A stretch of 64,000 nucleotides of DNA from Streptomyces radicis (lineage in GTDB: Bacteria > Actinomycetota > Actinomycetes > Streptomycetales > Streptomycetaceae): NCBI RefSeq assembly GCF_003626575.1, contig NZ_RBDY01000007.1, positions 178,589-242,588 of the forward strand. The letters are read 5' to 3'. The position numbers and the translations under genes are program-made. The notes beneath the pieces are model-generated. The model did no database searches. It was not told where the DNA came from and saw only the letters and a list, made by a program, of their open reading frames with translations. Of this stretch, positions 33,180 to 42,573 are shown in pieces; position 1 is the first letter of the stretch; each line of letters starts with the position of its first letter.

Positions 33180-34627
33180 AGCCCGTACTCCTTCCAGCGG
33201 CGGCTGACGCGCTCGGCGACCTCGGGGTCCGACACGATCATCGGCGGCCAGCCGCCGTCGCGCGTGTATCCCTCCTCCGGCCACTTCGCCGTGGCGTCGA
33301 TGCCCGCCTTGCCGCCCCAGAACTGCTGGTACGACGCGTGGTCGAGATGGTCGACCGGGCCCTGCGTGAGCAGCAGGTCGCGCGCGTAGTCGACGTTGCC
33401 GAGCGCCCGCCAGGCGACCTCGTGCAGGTCGTGCACGTCGCAGTCGGAGTCCACGACGACGATCAGCTTGGTCAGCGACATCATGTGGGCGCCCCACACG
33501 GCCGACATCACCTTCTGGGCGTGCTTGGGGTACTTCTTGTCGATCGACAGGATCGCGCAGTTGTGGAAGCCGCCCGCCTCGGGCAGGTGGTAGTCCACGA
33601 TGTCCGGGATGATGATCTTGAGCAGCGGCAGGAAGAACCGCTCCGTCGCGCGCCCGAGCGGCCCGTCCTCGGTGGGCGGGCGCCCCACGACGATCGACTG
33701 GAACAGCGGCTTGCGCCGCATCGTGACGCAGTCGATCGTCAGCGCCGGGAACGGCTCCCGCGGCGTGTAGAAGCCGGTGTGGTCGCCGAACGGGCCCTCA
33801 GGCATGGTGCGTCCCGGCTCGAGCCAGCCCTCGAGCACGACCTCGGCGTTGGCCGGGACCTGGAGCGGCACCGTCTGGCAGTCCACCAGCTCGATCCGCC
33901 TGCCCTGCACGAACCCCGCGAAGAGGTACTCGTCGATGTCGCCTGGCAGCGGCGCGGTCGAGGCGTAGGTCACGGCGGGCGGGCAGCCGAACGCTATCGC
34001 CACCGGCAGCCGTTCCCCGCGCCGCGCGGCCACCTGGTAGTGGTTGCGGCTGTCCTTGTGGATCTGCCAGTGCATGCCGATCGTGCGCGCGTCGTGGCGC
34101 TGGAGCCGGTAGAGGCCGAGGTTGCGGATCCCGGTCTCGGGGTCCTTCGTGTGCGTCAGCCCGAGGTTGAAGAACGACCCGCCGTCCTCCGGCCAGGTGA
34201 ACAGCGCGGGAAGGCGGTCGAGATCGACGTCGTCGCCCTTGAGGACGACCTCCTGCACCGGCGCGCTCTTCACCTTCTTCGGCGGCACGTGCGACATCGC
34301 GCCGAGCTTCCCGAACGCCTCGCGGATGCCGACGAACCCGTGCGGCAGCTCGGGCTTGAGCAGGCCGCCGATCTTCTCGCCGATGTCCTCGTACGAGCGC
34401 AGCCCGAGCGCCTTGAGCAGCCGGCGGTCGGTCCCGAAGACGTTCATGGCCAGGGGGAGGTCGGAGCCCTTGACGTTCTCGAAGAGCAACGCCGGGCCCC
34501 CCGCCTTGTTCACCCGGTCGGTGATCTCGCCCACTTCGAGGTGGGGATCGACCTCCGCCTTCACCCGCTTGAGGTCGCCGTCGCGTTCGAGCGCCTTCAG
34601 CAGGGCACGGAGGTCGTCGTATGCCAT
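33176..34627 (-). CDS. mqnL: UbiD-family menaquinone decarboxylase
   Basis: Decarboxylase of 483 residues that needs prenylated FMN. Characteristic stretches are RNLGLYRLQRHDARTIGMHW, PEGPFGDHTGFYTP (active-site Glu and Asp region) and EAGGFHNCAILSIDKKYP. With the overlapping prenyltransferase it probably performs the late decarboxylation and prenylation steps of the futalosine pathway. The flavin prenyltransferase (UbiX), which makes its cofactor and is often adjacent, is not in this operon or window. Confidence 0.9.
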   Translation of the reverse strand: MAYDDLRALLKALERDGDLKRVKAEVDPHLEVGEITDRVNKAGGPALLFENVKGSDLPLAMNVFGTDRRLLKALGLRSYEDIGEKIGGLLKPELPHGFVGIREAFGKLGAMSHVPPKKVKSAPVQEVVLKGDDVDLDRLPALFTWPEDGGSFFNLGLTHTKDPETGIRNLGLYRLQRHDARTIGMHWQIHKDSRNHYQVAARRGERLPVAIAFGCPPAVTYASTAPLPGDIDEYLFAGFVQGRRIELVDCQTVPLQVPANAEVVLEGWLEPGRTMPEGPFGDHTGFYTPREPFPALTIDCVTMRRKPLFQSIVVGRPPTEDGPLGRATERFFLPLLKIIIPDIVDYHLPEAGGFHNCAILSIDKKYPKHAQKVMSAVWGAHMMSLTKLIVVVDSDCDVHDLHEVAWRALGNVDYARDLLLTQGPVDHLDHASYQQFWGGKAGIDATAKWPEEGYTRDGGWPPMIVSDPEVAERVSRRWKEYGL

Positions 34628-34712
34628 GCCGCTCAGTATTGCCGACGCATTACCCTGGCCTTGTCAGGGGGCCTCGCGAGCGGCCCGGTGTCATCTAGCG
34701 GAGGGGGCTACC

Positions 34713-35153
34713 ATGCTGAGGGTGCTGCTGATTCTCGTGCCGCTGGCGCTGGTCATCTACGCCCTGGTCGACTGCATCACGTCCGACGACGAGGACATCA
34801 AGCACCTGCCGAAGCTGGTGTGGATCCTGCTCATCGTCCTCGGCTGGGTGGTCGGCCCCGTAGCTTGGATTCTCGTCGGCCGCAAGCGCGGAGCGCCGCG
34901 CGCGGGCGGCTTCGGCCGCAGGGGCGCCGGTGGCGGCTGGGTCGCGCCCGACGACAACCCCGAGTTCCTCCGCTCCCTGGGCGACGACCGCGCCCGTGAG
35001 GAGAGCGAGCGCGAGGAGAAGGACCGCGAGGAGAAGGACAAGGACAAGGAGCTCCTGGAGAGCTGGGAAGAGGATCTGCGCCGGCGCGAGGAGGAGATGC
35101 GCCGGGGCGAGGGCGAGGACGACACCCCGCCCGGCAGCGGCAAGGACCGCTGA
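34713..35153 (+). CDS. PLDc_N membrane protein with charged coil
   Basis: A 146-residue protein. Two short hydrophobic segments at the N-terminus (LLILVPLALVIYALVDCI; LVWILLIVLGWVVGPVAWIL) form the phospholipase-D N-terminal-type module without any catalytic part. Then comes a Gly/Arg linker and a highly charged helix (SEREEKDREEKDKDKELLES). It is probably an envelope protein with a cytoplasmic coiled coil. The function is unknown. Confidence 0.85.
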   Translation: MLRVLLILVPLALVIYALVDCITSDDEDIKHLPKLVWILLIVLGWVVGPVAWILVGRKRGAPRAGGFGRRGAGGGWVAPDDNPEFLRSLGDDRAREESEREEKDREEKDKDKELLESWEEDLRRREEEMRRGEGEDDTPPGSGKDR

Positions 35154-35179
35154 CCCCGCGACCCCGGCGCGTCCGCTCC

Positions 35180-35238
35180 GCCCGGGCTCGGAGCCCAAGA
35201 TCTCAGGATCCCCAAGATCTCAGGATCGGAGCCCGGGC
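35180..35238. terminator. Hairpin with a 17-bp tandem duplication in its loop
   Basis: GCCCGGGCTC (35180-35189) pairs with GAGCCCGGGC (35229-35238). The loop holds two exact adjacent copies of CCCAAGATCTCAGGATC (35194-35210, 35211-35227). It sits between convergent genes, ends at the ccsB stop codon, and may act as a two-way terminator. Confidence 0.6.
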
Positions 35239-36333
35239 TCAGACGCCGCCGTAGGAGTGCAGGCTGTCGAAGAAGATGTTGACGCCGTAGTAGTTGATCA
35301 GGAAGCACACGAAGCCGACGATCGCCAGATACGCCGCCTTCCGCCCCTTCCACCCGGCCGTCGCGCGCGCGTGCAGGTAGGCGGCGTAGGCGACCCATGT
35401 GATGAACGCCCAGACCTCCTTGGGGTCCCAGCCCCAGTAGCGGCCCCACGCGTTCTCCGCCCAGATGGCCCCGGCGATGATCGTGAACGTCCACACCGGG
35501 AAGACGGCCGCGTTGATCCGGTACGCGAACTTGTCGAGCGAGACCGACGAAGGCAGCCGCTCGAGCACCGACGCGCTCCACCCCTTGACCTCCTCGCCCG
35601 CCGCGACCTTCGCCTCGTGCCGGTCGCGCAGCAGGAACAGGCCGCTGGAGATCGCCCCCACGTAGAACAGCCCGCCGCAGACGATCGCGAGCGGGACATG
35701 GATCCACATCCAGATCGAGTCGAGCGCGGGCACCAGCTGGGCGCTCTCGGTGTACAGCACGGTCACGGCCAGGCCGAGGTCGAGCAGGACGGTGGTGACC
35801 AGCGGCAGCCCGAGCCAGCGGACGTTCTTCCGCGCGGCCAGGAACGCCAGGAACGCGCCGGTGACCGTCATGGAGAACGCCGTGGAGAACTCGTACATGT
35901 TGCCCCAGGGCCCGCGCTCCACCGACACCGCGCGCACGACGACCGCGCCGAGGTGCAGCAGGAACGCCAGCACGGTGAGCGAGACCGCGATGCGCCCGTA
36001 GGTGTCGCCCCGGACGTCGCCGCCCGACGCGCCAGGGCCGTCGGGGACGTCGTCGCGCCCCGGGGCGCCGGAGCGCGTGACGATCCTGGGGCGTTCGAGC
36101 ACCGAGGTGGTGCCGCCCTTGGTGACGGTCACCACGGGCGAGGCCTGGGCGGGGACGGCGGCCGCGGCGTCGCCCTCGCCCGTCAGCGCGGCCGCCGTGC
36201 GGGCGACCTTGCTGCGGCTGCCGAGGATCCACTCGGCGACGAAGGCGAGGAACGCGATGGCGTAGACGGCCATCGCCGAGTAGACCAGCGTGTTGCTGAG
36301 GTCGGCGAGCTCCTCGCCGGCGGCGAGAATCAT
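35239..36333 (-). CDS. ccsB: Cytochrome c biogenesis protein CcsB (ResC)
   Basis: Membrane component of the system II cytochrome c maturation machinery, 364 residues, about eight helices. The haem-handling WWD motif reads AWGRYWGWDPKEVWAFITW. Flanking His residues lie in MWIHVPLA and FLLHLGAVV. With ResB it moves haem across the membrane and joins it to apocytochrome CxxCH motifs. A 60-residue hydrophilic loop after the first helix is Thr/Val/Gly-rich. The ATG overlaps the resB stop. Confidence 0.95.
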   Translation of the reverse strand: MILAAGEELADLSNTLVYSAMAVYAIAFLAFVAEWILGSRSKVARTAAALTGEGDAAAAVPAQASPVVTVTKGGTTSVLERPRIVTRSGAPGRDDVPDGPGASGGDVRGDTYGRIAVSLTVLAFLLHLGAVVVRAVSVERGPWGNMYEFSTAFSMTVTGAFLAFLAARKNVRWLGLPLVTTVLLDLGLAVTVLYTESAQLVPALDSIWMWIHVPLAIVCGGLFYVGAISSGLFLLRDRHEAKVAAGEEVKGWSASVLERLPSSVSLDKFAYRINAAVFPVWTFTIIAGAIWAENAWGRYWGWDPKEVWAFITWVAYAAYLHARATAGWKGRKAAYLAIVGFVCFLINYYGVNIFFDSLHSYGGV

Positions 36334-38192
36334 GGGCGTGCTCCTTCCGCGGCAGCGGATTCGGCGGATTCGGCGGGCTCTGCGGGGTCTGCTGTCTCGT
36401 CGGCTGGCGTGGCGGCCTCGTCGGGCACGAGCGGCGCGTCCGGTCGCAGCCGCTCCGCGAGATCGGCCAGCTCCTCGGGGACCTTGGCGGACTCGGTGCG
36501 GCCGAGGGACGCCATCTCGACCACCGTGTGCCCGTCGTCCCCCGTGAACGCGCGCACCCACACGCGGCGGCGTTGCAGCAGCAGCGACGCGGCCAGGCCG
36601 CCGACCGCGGCGAGCGAGCTGGCCAGCGCCCACTCGTTGCCCGCCTTGGTGGTGATCTGGAAGCTGGCCCACTGCTCGAGCCGGTCGAACGTGAGCGTCC
36701 CCATCCCGTCGGGCAGCTCGATCGACTGGCCGGGCACCAGGTTGAAGCGGAACAGGTCGCCGGTCTCCTCGTCGCGCAGCTGCTCCATGTCGGAGGTGTC
36801 CAGCTGGTAGACGTTCTGCGGGAGCCCCGAGTTGACGCCGAGGTCGCCGTGGAAGGCGTTCAGGGTGAGGACCGGGAGATCGGGCTCGGGGAACGTGGAG
36901 TGCGGGCCGCGCTCGGCGTCGATGTTGTACGTGGGGTTGAAGAAGCCCTGGAAGCCCAGCTGGTCGGGCTCGCCGTCGGGGCCCGTGTAGGTGCTGACCT
37001 TGATCACGCCGGTGGAGGTCAGCGTGGTGTCCTGCGGCAGGAACGGCACGGGCCCGTGGAACGCCAGCTCGCCCTGCGCGTCCATGACCGTGACCACGGG
37101 GGCGTAGCCGTGGCCGAGGAGGCGGACGCGGGAGTCGCCCACGTGCAGCGGGTCGTTGACCTCGATCTCCGCCTCGCGCTCGGCGCCCTCCTGGTCCCAC
37201 CACGTCACATCCGCGCGGAACAGGGTCGGCGTGCCGAGGTCGACCGTCTCGCGCGAGAAGTCCGAGTGGAACTCGTCGAGCCTGAAGCCGAACGGCTCGA
37301 GCTCGTTGACGTCGAAGAGGGTGCCCGACTCGAAGTCGTCGTACTGCGTGAGGGTGTTGGAGAAGCCCTCGCCCTGCACGACCAGCTTGCCGCCCTCCGA
37401 GTACCACAGGCGGCCCGCGGCGAAGGCGACCAGCATGACGATGAGCGCCAGGTGGAACGCCAGGTTCCCGGCCTCGCGCAGATAGCCCTTCTCCGCGGCC
37501 ACATGCGCGCCCCCCGGCCCGTCCTCGCGCAGGTCCGCGCGGAACCGCCGTCGCCTCAGCCGCCGTTGGGCCGCCGCGAGCACCTCGTCCGGCGGGGTGT
37601 CGGTGCGCCACGTCGTGTAGGCGGGCATCCGGTTCAGGCGGCGCGGGGCGCGCGGCGGGCGGGCGCGCAGCTGGCCCACGAACTGCCATGTGCGCGGCAC
37701 GATGCAGCCGATGAGCGAGATGAAGAGCAGCAGATAGATCGCCGAGAACCACACCGACGAGTACACGTCGAACAGCTGGAACGCCTCGTAGAACTCGGAC
37801 AGCGCCTCGTTGCGCTCCCTGAAGTCCTCGGCGAGCGGGGCGTTGACGTTGTCCTGCGGGATCATCGAGCCGGGGATGGACGCGAGCGCCAGCAGGAAGA
37901 GCAGGATCAGCGCGACCCGCATCGAGGTCAGCTGCCGCCAGAACCACCGCGCCCACCCGGCGCACTCACGGCCGAGCCACGCGAGCGCGCCGCGCGCCCC
38001 CGGCTCGCGCCGTCCGCCGAACGACCCCGCGCCCGCCCCCGCCGCGCCCTCGCCGCCCTGGGCGTCGTCCGCCTCATCGACGGGCGCGGTGGACAGCCCG
38101 GCCAGGGCCGCGGCGTCGTCGGACCGCTCGGCGTCCCGCCGGGCCCCGGCCCCCGCCGCCTTCGCCTCTGCCTGCTGTGTGTCGTCCGTCAT
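36330..38192 (-). CDS. resB: Cytochrome c biogenesis protein ResB
   Basis: ResB/Ccs1 family, 620 residues. The acidic Ala/Gly-rich cytoplasmic N-terminus (about 85 residues) precedes the first helix (MRVALILLFLLALASIPGSM, the family's start), then SAIYLLLFISLIGCIVPRTW and NLAFHLALIVMLVAFAAGRL. A large external domain and a last helix (ALASSLAAVGGLAASLLLQR) follow. The tail is Glu/Ala/Pro-rich. It partners CcsB. The ATG at 38192 lies 7 bases after the ccdA stop. Confidence 0.95.
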   Translation of the reverse strand: MTDDTQQAEAKAAGAGARRDAERSDDAAALAGLSTAPVDEADDAQGGEGAAGAGAGSFGGRREPGARGALAWLGRECAGWARWFWRQLTSMRVALILLFLLALASIPGSMIPQDNVNAPLAEDFRERNEALSEFYEAFQLFDVYSSVWFSAIYLLLFISLIGCIVPRTWQFVGQLRARPPRAPRRLNRMPAYTTWRTDTPPDEVLAAAQRRLRRRRFRADLREDGPGGAHVAAEKGYLREAGNLAFHLALIVMLVAFAAGRLWYSEGGKLVVQGEGFSNTLTQYDDFESGTLFDVNELEPFGFRLDEFHSDFSRETVDLGTPTLFRADVTWWDQEGAEREAEIEVNDPLHVGDSRVRLLGHGYAPVVTVMDAQGELAFHGPVPFLPQDTTLTSTGVIKVSTYTGPDGEPDQLGFQGFFNPTYNIDAERGPHSTFPEPDLPVLTLNAFHGDLGVNSGLPQNVYQLDTSDMEQLRDEETGDLFRFNLVPGQSIELPDGMGTLTFDRLEQWASFQITTKAGNEWALASSLAAVGGLAASLLLQRRRVWVRAFTGDDGHTVVEMASLGRTESAKVPEELADLAERLRPDAPLVPDEAATPADETADPAEPAESAESAAAEGARP

Positions 38193-38199
38193 GTGGCTG

Positions 38200-38943
38200 T
38201 CAGATCCCAACGGTGAATTCGGCGGACCAGACCTGCATCTCGTAGACGAGATCGGCCCACACGCCGGTGACGAGCAGCAGCCCCGTGGCGATCAGCATGC
38301 CGCCGCCGAGCCGCATCACCCACACATGGTGCCGTTTGACCCAGGCGAACGCGCCCAGGGTCCTGCGGAACGCGAGCGCCGCGACGATGAACGGCAGCCC
38401 GAGCCCCAGACAGTACGCCAGGGTCAGCAGCGCGCCGCGCGTCGCGGTCGCCTCGCTGATCGCCAGGAACTGCACGGCGGCGAGCGTCGGCCCGATGCAG
38501 GGCGTCCAGCCGATCCCGAAGACGACGCCCAGCATGGGCGCCCCGGCGAGGCCGACCCCTGGCCGCTTGTGCAGGCGGAACTCCCGCCCGCCGAGCCGCG
38601 GGATCAACCCCGTGAACACGAGTCCGAGCACGATCGTCAGCACGCCGAAGATCCGGGTCAGCAGCTCCTGGTGAACGAGCAGCTCGGCGCCGAGACCGCC
38701 GAACAGCGCCCCCGTGGAGACGAAGACCGCGGAGAAGCCGAGCACGAACAGCAGCGCGCCGAGGAACATCCGGCCGCGCCGCGCCTGGTCGAGGTCGGCG
38801 CCGCCGACGCCCGTCACATACGAGAGATAGCCGGGGACGAGCGGCAGCACGCAGGGGGAGAAGAACGACACGAGACCGCCGAGCAGCGCCACGGGCAACG
38901 CCAGCAGCAGCGCCCCGCTCAGAACGGTCTGGTTGTATCCCAT
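38200..38943 (-). CDS. ccdA: Thiol-transfer membrane protein CcdA
   Basis: DsbD-like membrane protein of 247 residues and six helices. The paired redox cysteines are in SFFSPCVLPLVPGYL and IGWTPCIGPTLAAV. It carries electrons from cytoplasmic thioredoxin to the extracytoplasmic thioredoxin-like ResA encoded just upstream, keeping apocytochrome cysteines reduced. Confidence 0.95.
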   Translation of the reverse strand: MGYNQTVLSGALLLALPVALLGGLVSFFSPCVLPLVPGYLSYVTGVGGADLDQARRGRMFLGALLFVLGFSAVFVSTGALFGGLGAELLVHQELLTRIFGVLTIVLGLVFTGLIPRLGGREFRLHKRPGVGLAGAPMLGVVFGIGWTPCIGPTLAAVQFLAISEATATRGALLTLAYCLGLGLPFIVAALAFRRTLGAFAWVKRHHVWVMRLGGGMLIATGLLLVTGVWADLVYEMQVWSAEFTVGI

Positions 38944-38950
38944 GCCCCGC

Positions 38951-39544
38951 TCACCCCTCCTCGGCCATCACCGGGTCGAGCGCGGCGCGCAGCTCCTCCT
39001 CGGTGAGCGCCTTGAGCGCCCGCGCCGCGATGCGGCCCTCGCGGTCGATGACCAGCGTGGAGGGGATGGCCTGGGGGTTGAGGCTGCCCCGCGGGAACTC
39101 CAGGAGCAGCCGCCCGTCCGGGTCGTAGAGGCTGGGGTAGGGCACCCCGTGCTCGCGCTCGAACGCCTGGGCGTTCTCCCGCGTGCGGTCCCTGGTGTTG
39201 ATCCCGATGAACTGCACGCCGTCGTCCGCGGTGTCCTCGGCGACCCGCACGAAGTTGTCCGCCTCGGCGATGCAGGGCGGGCACCAGGAGCCCCAGATGT
39301 TGAGCACCACGACCTGGCCGCGGTAGTCGGAGAGCGCGAGCTGGTCCCCGTCGACGGTGTCCCCCGCGAGGTCCGGGGCCTCCTGCCGGTCGGCCACGGG
39401 CACCGTGGTGATCTCCCCCGTGCCCTGGACGTAGTTGCTGTCACCGCCGGAGGGCCCCGCCTGGTCGGCGCCGCACCCCGTGAGGAGCAGCCCTCCGGCG
39501 AAGACACCGGCCAGGGCCGCTCTGACGCTCCGGAGCTGGATCAT
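38951..39544 (-). CDS. resA: Extracytoplasmic thiol-disulfide reductase (ResA/TlpA)
   Basis: Lipid-anchored thioredoxin-fold protein of 197 residues. The signal ends GLLLTGC (Cys near residue 24). The active site is IWGSWCPPCIAEADNF, the WCPPC being typical for apocytochrome c reductants, and the cis-Pro is in AIPSTLVID. It is first in the resA-ccdA-resB-ccsB operon and accepts electrons from CcdA. Confidence 0.95.
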   Translation of the reverse strand: MIQLRSVRAALAGVFAGGLLLTGCGADQAGPSGGDSNYVQGTGEITTVPVADRQEAPDLAGDTVDGDQLALSDYRGQVVVLNIWGSWCPPCIAEADNFVRVAEDTADDGVQFIGINTRDRTRENAQAFEREHGVPYPSLYDPDGRLLLEFPRGSLNPQAIPSTLVIDREGRIAARALKALTEEELRAALDPVMAEEG

Positions 39545-39584
39545 GTGAAAAGTTTCCCATGCGCCCCTGAATGATCTTCCGCAC

Positions 39585-39598
39585 CCCCCTACAGGGGG
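39585..39598. terminator. Small hairpin between resA and the phosphatase
   Basis: CCCCC and GGGGG with loop TACA, in the 78-base gap upstream of resA and downstream of the histidine phosphatase. On the minus strand it would end the phosphatase transcript. Confidence 0.4.
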
Positions 39599-39622
39599 AA
39601 ACGCGACGGTCCGCGGGCCCGC

Positions 39623-40300
39623 TCAGGCCCCGAATCCACCGGCCCCGCGCACCGGCTTGGCGCCGGCCCGCAGATGGACGGGGACCAGGTCGAGCGCCGG
39701 CTCGTCATAGGTGATCGAGACCAGCTCGTCGCCGTCGAACGCGAAGCTCGTGAGCGACGCGAGCGTGCACTGCCGGCGCCGTGGGTCGTGCCACAGCCTG
39801 CGGCGTTCCGCGTGGCTGCGCAGCACCCAGATCGGCAGCTGGTGGCTCACGGCGACCGCCTCGTGACCGCGCGCCGCGTCCCGCGCGGCGGCGAGCGCGG
39901 CGGTCATGCGCACCACCTGGTCCACATAGGGCTCGCCCCACGACGGCTTGAACGGGTTGCGCAGCAGCGGCCAGTTGGCGGGCTTGCGCAGGGCGCCGTC
40001 GCCGACGCCGAACGCCTTGCCCTGGAACGCGTTGGCCGCCTCGATCAGCCGCTCGTCCGTCGCCGTGGGCAGGTCGTGCGCCGCGGCGATGGGCTCGGCG
40101 GTCTCCTGGGCCCGTTCGAGCGGCGAGGCCACGACGTGCGTGATGTCGCGCTCCGCCAGGTGTCGTGCCACGCGCTCGGCCATGCGCCGCCCGAGATCCG
40201 AGAGGTGGTAGCCGGGCAGGCGGCCGTAGAGCACCCCGTCGGGGTTGGCCACCTCCCCGTGCCGCACCAGGTGCACCACGGTCCGTTCCTCGCCGCTCAT
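39623..40300 (-). CDS. Histidine phosphatase family protein
   Basis: A phosphoglycerate-mutase-like phosphatase of 225 residues. The catalytic RHG motif is VHLVRHGEVANPDG. The second His is in AVAVSHQLPIW and the acid is near ASPLERAQETA. The ATG at 40300 (MSGEERTVV) has a purine-rich site upstream. It lies between hemL and the cytochrome c operon on the same strand. The substrate is unknown. Confidence 0.9.
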   Translation of the reverse strand: MSGEERTVVHLVRHGEVANPDGVLYGRLPGYHLSDLGRRMAERVARHLAERDITHVVASPLERAQETAEPIAAAHDLPTATDERLIEAANAFQGKAFGVGDGALRKPANWPLLRNPFKPSWGEPYVDQVVRMTAALAAARDAARGHEAVAVSHQLPIWVLRSHAERRRLWHDPRRRQCTLASLTSFAFDGDELVSITYDEPALDLVPVHLRAGAKPVRGAGGFGA

Positions 40301-40374
40301 GTTCCCGTTCCCGCCCGCCGTCTCGCCGCCCGCTATCCCGCTTCGCCCCATGCCCCGTCGCACCCTGTCGCGCC

Positions 40375-41760
40375 TCATGACCCGTCGGGCCCAGGCCCAG
40401 GCTCCAGCTCGGCCTCCGCGCCTGGCGCCCGGCCGGTGCCACCGTCCGCCTCCGCCGCCGCGCGCGCCGCCGCGGGCAGCGCCTCGGCGATCCGCTCGAG
40501 CGCCTCGTCGTCGTGCGCGGTCGACACGAACCACGTCTCGAACGCCGAAGGCGGCAGGTGCACGCCGCCGTCGAGCATCGCGTGGAAGAACGCCGCGTAG
40601 CGGAACGCGTCCTGCCGCCGCGCCGAAGCGAAGTCGACCACGTCATCGTCGGCGCCGGTGAAGAACACCGAGAACATGCTGCCTGCCGCGTTGATCCGGT
40701 GCGCCACGCCCTCCTTGGCGAGCGCGGCCCCGACCAGCCCGCGCAGCTCGGCCGCCGCGGCGTCGACGCGCGCGTACGCGGCGTCGTCGAGCAGCCGCAG
40801 CTGCGCCAGACCCGCCGCGGTGGCCACCGGGTTCCCCGACAGCGTGCCCGCCTGGTACACGGGCCCGGCGGGCGCGAGCCGGTCCATCACGTCCGCGCGC
40901 CCGCCGAACGCCGCGGCGGGGAAGCCGCCGCCCATCACCTTGCCGAAGGTCATCAGGTCGGGCGCCACGCCCTCGATGCCGAACCAGCCCGCCCGGCTCA
41001 GCCGGAAGCCCGTCATCACCTCGTCGGAGATCAGCAGCGCCCCGTGCGCCCGACACAGGTCGGCCAGGCCCTGGTTGAAGCCCTCGCGCGGCGGGACCAG
41101 GCCCATGTTCCCCGGCACCGCCTCGGTGATCACACACGCGATCTCGCCCTGGTGCGCCTCGAACGCCGCGCGCACCGCGTCCAGATCGTTGTACGGCAGC
41201 ACCACGGTCTCCCCGGCCTGCGCGCCCGTGACCCCCGGGGTGTCGGGCAGCCCGAACGTCGCCACCCCCGAGCCCGCCGCGGCGAGCAGCGCGTCCACGT
41301 GACCGTGGTAACACCCCGCGAACTTGATCACCTTGGCCCGCCCCGTGAAGCCCCTGGCGAGCCGGATCGCGGACATCGTGGCCTCGGTGCCCGACGAGAC
41401 GAGCCTGACCCGTTCCACCGGGGCGACGCGGGAGCAGATCTCCTCGGCCAGCTCGACCTCGCCCGGCGTGGGCGTGCCGAACGACGTGCCGCGCCCGACG
41501 GCCTCCCGCACCGCCTCGACCACCGCGGGGTGGGCGTGCCCGAGGATCATCGGCCCCCACGAGCACACCAGATCCACATATTCCCGGCCGTCCACGTCCG
41601 TGAGATAGGCCCCGGCCCCCGACCCCATGAAACGGGGCGTCCCCCCCACCGCGCCGAACGCGCGCACCGGCGAGTTGACCCCGCCGGGGGTGACGCGGGC
41701 GGCGCGGGCGAAGAGCGTCTGCGAGACTGTGGCTTCGTAGGATTGAGTCACGCGGTCCAT
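40375..41760 (-). CDS. hemL: Glutamate-1-semialdehyde 2,1-aminomutase
   Basis: PLP enzyme that forms 5-aminolevulinate in the C5 haem pathway, 461 residues. The cofactor Lys is in [19 protein letters not shown]. The pocket segment [20 protein letters not shown], the PLP-contact [10 protein letters not shown] and the N-terminal GVNSPVRAF are typical of HemL. The C-terminal 30 residues are Gly/Pro-rich and unconserved. It is 9 kb from the rex-hemACDB operon, which supplies the preceding enzyme (HemA) and the following ones. Confidence 0.97.
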   Translation of the reverse strand: MDRVTQSYEATVSQTLFARAARVTPGGVNSPVRAFGAVGGTPRFMGSGAGAYLTDVDGREYVDLVCSWGPMILGHAHPAVVEAVREAVGRGTSFGTPTPGEVELAEEICSRVAPVERVRLVSSGTEATMSAIRLARGFTGRAKVIKFAGCYHGHVDALLAAAGSGVATFGLPDTPGVTGAQAGETVVLPYNDLDAVRAAFEAHQGEIACVITEAVPGNMGLVPPREGFNQGLADLCRAHGALLISDEVMTGFRLSRAGWFGIEGVAPDLMTFGKVMGGGFPAAAFGGRADVMDRLAPAGPVYQAGTLSGNPVATAAGLAQLRLLDDAAYARVDAAAAELRGLVGAALAKEGVAHRINAAGSMFSVFFTGADDDVVDFASARRQDAFRYAAFFHAMLDGGVHLPPSAFETWFVSTAHDDEALERIAEALPAAARAAAEADGGTGRAPGAEAELEPGPGPDGS

Positions 41761-41878
41761 GGTGACATTCAGCCCCTTACAGCTCGGTGTCAGGGCGTTT
41801 CACAGCCGTCTGGCGGGGGAGGTGTCTGAAACGATGATCGGGTTGTGCGGCGGGGGTCGCGAGTAGTCAGGTGGTGAC

Positions 41879-42454
41879 ATGCAGCGCGGTGGCGAAGTCG
41901 GCGAGGGCACCGGGGGCCTCGGACCGGAGCCCGCGCCGCGTGCGCGCTCCCGCAGGGGGCGGCACCGCCGGAAGGCGGCGGAGAGCGGGGAGTTCGACCT
42001 CAGGGGCAGGGCCGGTCGCATGGCCGTGACCTACAAGTACTTCGGCGCGCCCGACGGGGCCACCGCGGCCCGCGTCCCGCTGTCGATGCGCCCCGAGGAG
42101 CTGGGCGGCGACGAGCTGGGCCAGGGGATGTTCACCCGCATCAAGCCGGAGACGATGGCGGCCATGGTGCTCACCGGCATCGAGGGGATACCCCTGCACC
42201 GGGTGCCCCCGCTGGAGCTGGTCGTCCTCCACCCCGACTACGCGGTGGTCAAGCTGCCGACCACCGTGGTGGATCCGCTGCGCGGCATCGGCGACGAGAC
42301 GGTCGGCGCGGCCGCGTTCATCTGGTCGACGGTCCCCGACCGCAGCGGCCCGAGCGACGCGTTCGGCGTCTACAAGCTGCTCAACGAGTGGCAGGACTTC
42401 TCCCGCCGCCTGCACGAGGCGGGCCACCAGCCGTACTGCCTCGTCTGGCCCTGA
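41879..42454 (+). CDS. Conserved actinomycete protein, unknown function
   Basis: A 191-residue soluble protein. The first 47 residues are Gly/Arg-rich (RSRRGRHRRKAAESG) and may be non-conserved; an alternative ATG at 42020 (AVTYKYFGAPDGATAARVPL) would give 144 residues. The core has an ordered sequence (LELVVLHPDYAVVKLPTTVV) and ends HQPYCLVWP. No domain is recognised. It is divergent from hemL. Confidence 0.75.
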   Translation: MQRGGEVGEGTGGLGPEPAPRARSRRGRHRRKAAESGEFDLRGRAGRMAVTYKYFGAPDGATAARVPLSMRPEELGGDELGQGMFTRIKPETMAAMVLTGIEGIPLHRVPPLELVVLHPDYAVVKLPTTVVDPLRGIGDETVGAAAFIWSTVPDRSGPSDAFGVYKLLNEWQDFSRRLHEAGHQPYCLVWP

Positions 42455-42573
42455 CCCCCGGAACACAGGACGAACTGCCCATTCCGGCGCCCGACTACCT
42501 TTCGCCCGCGTCCCTGCGGTAGACATGACCTCCAGCGACTTGCGCGGCACGCGAACGCGAAGGGGGACCGCAC

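Noticed and set aside
41798..41833. GTTTCA...TGAAAC inverted repeat between hemL and the divergent gene as a Rex or other operator
   Set aside because: Arms of only 6 bp, wide spacing, and no match to the Rex consensus.
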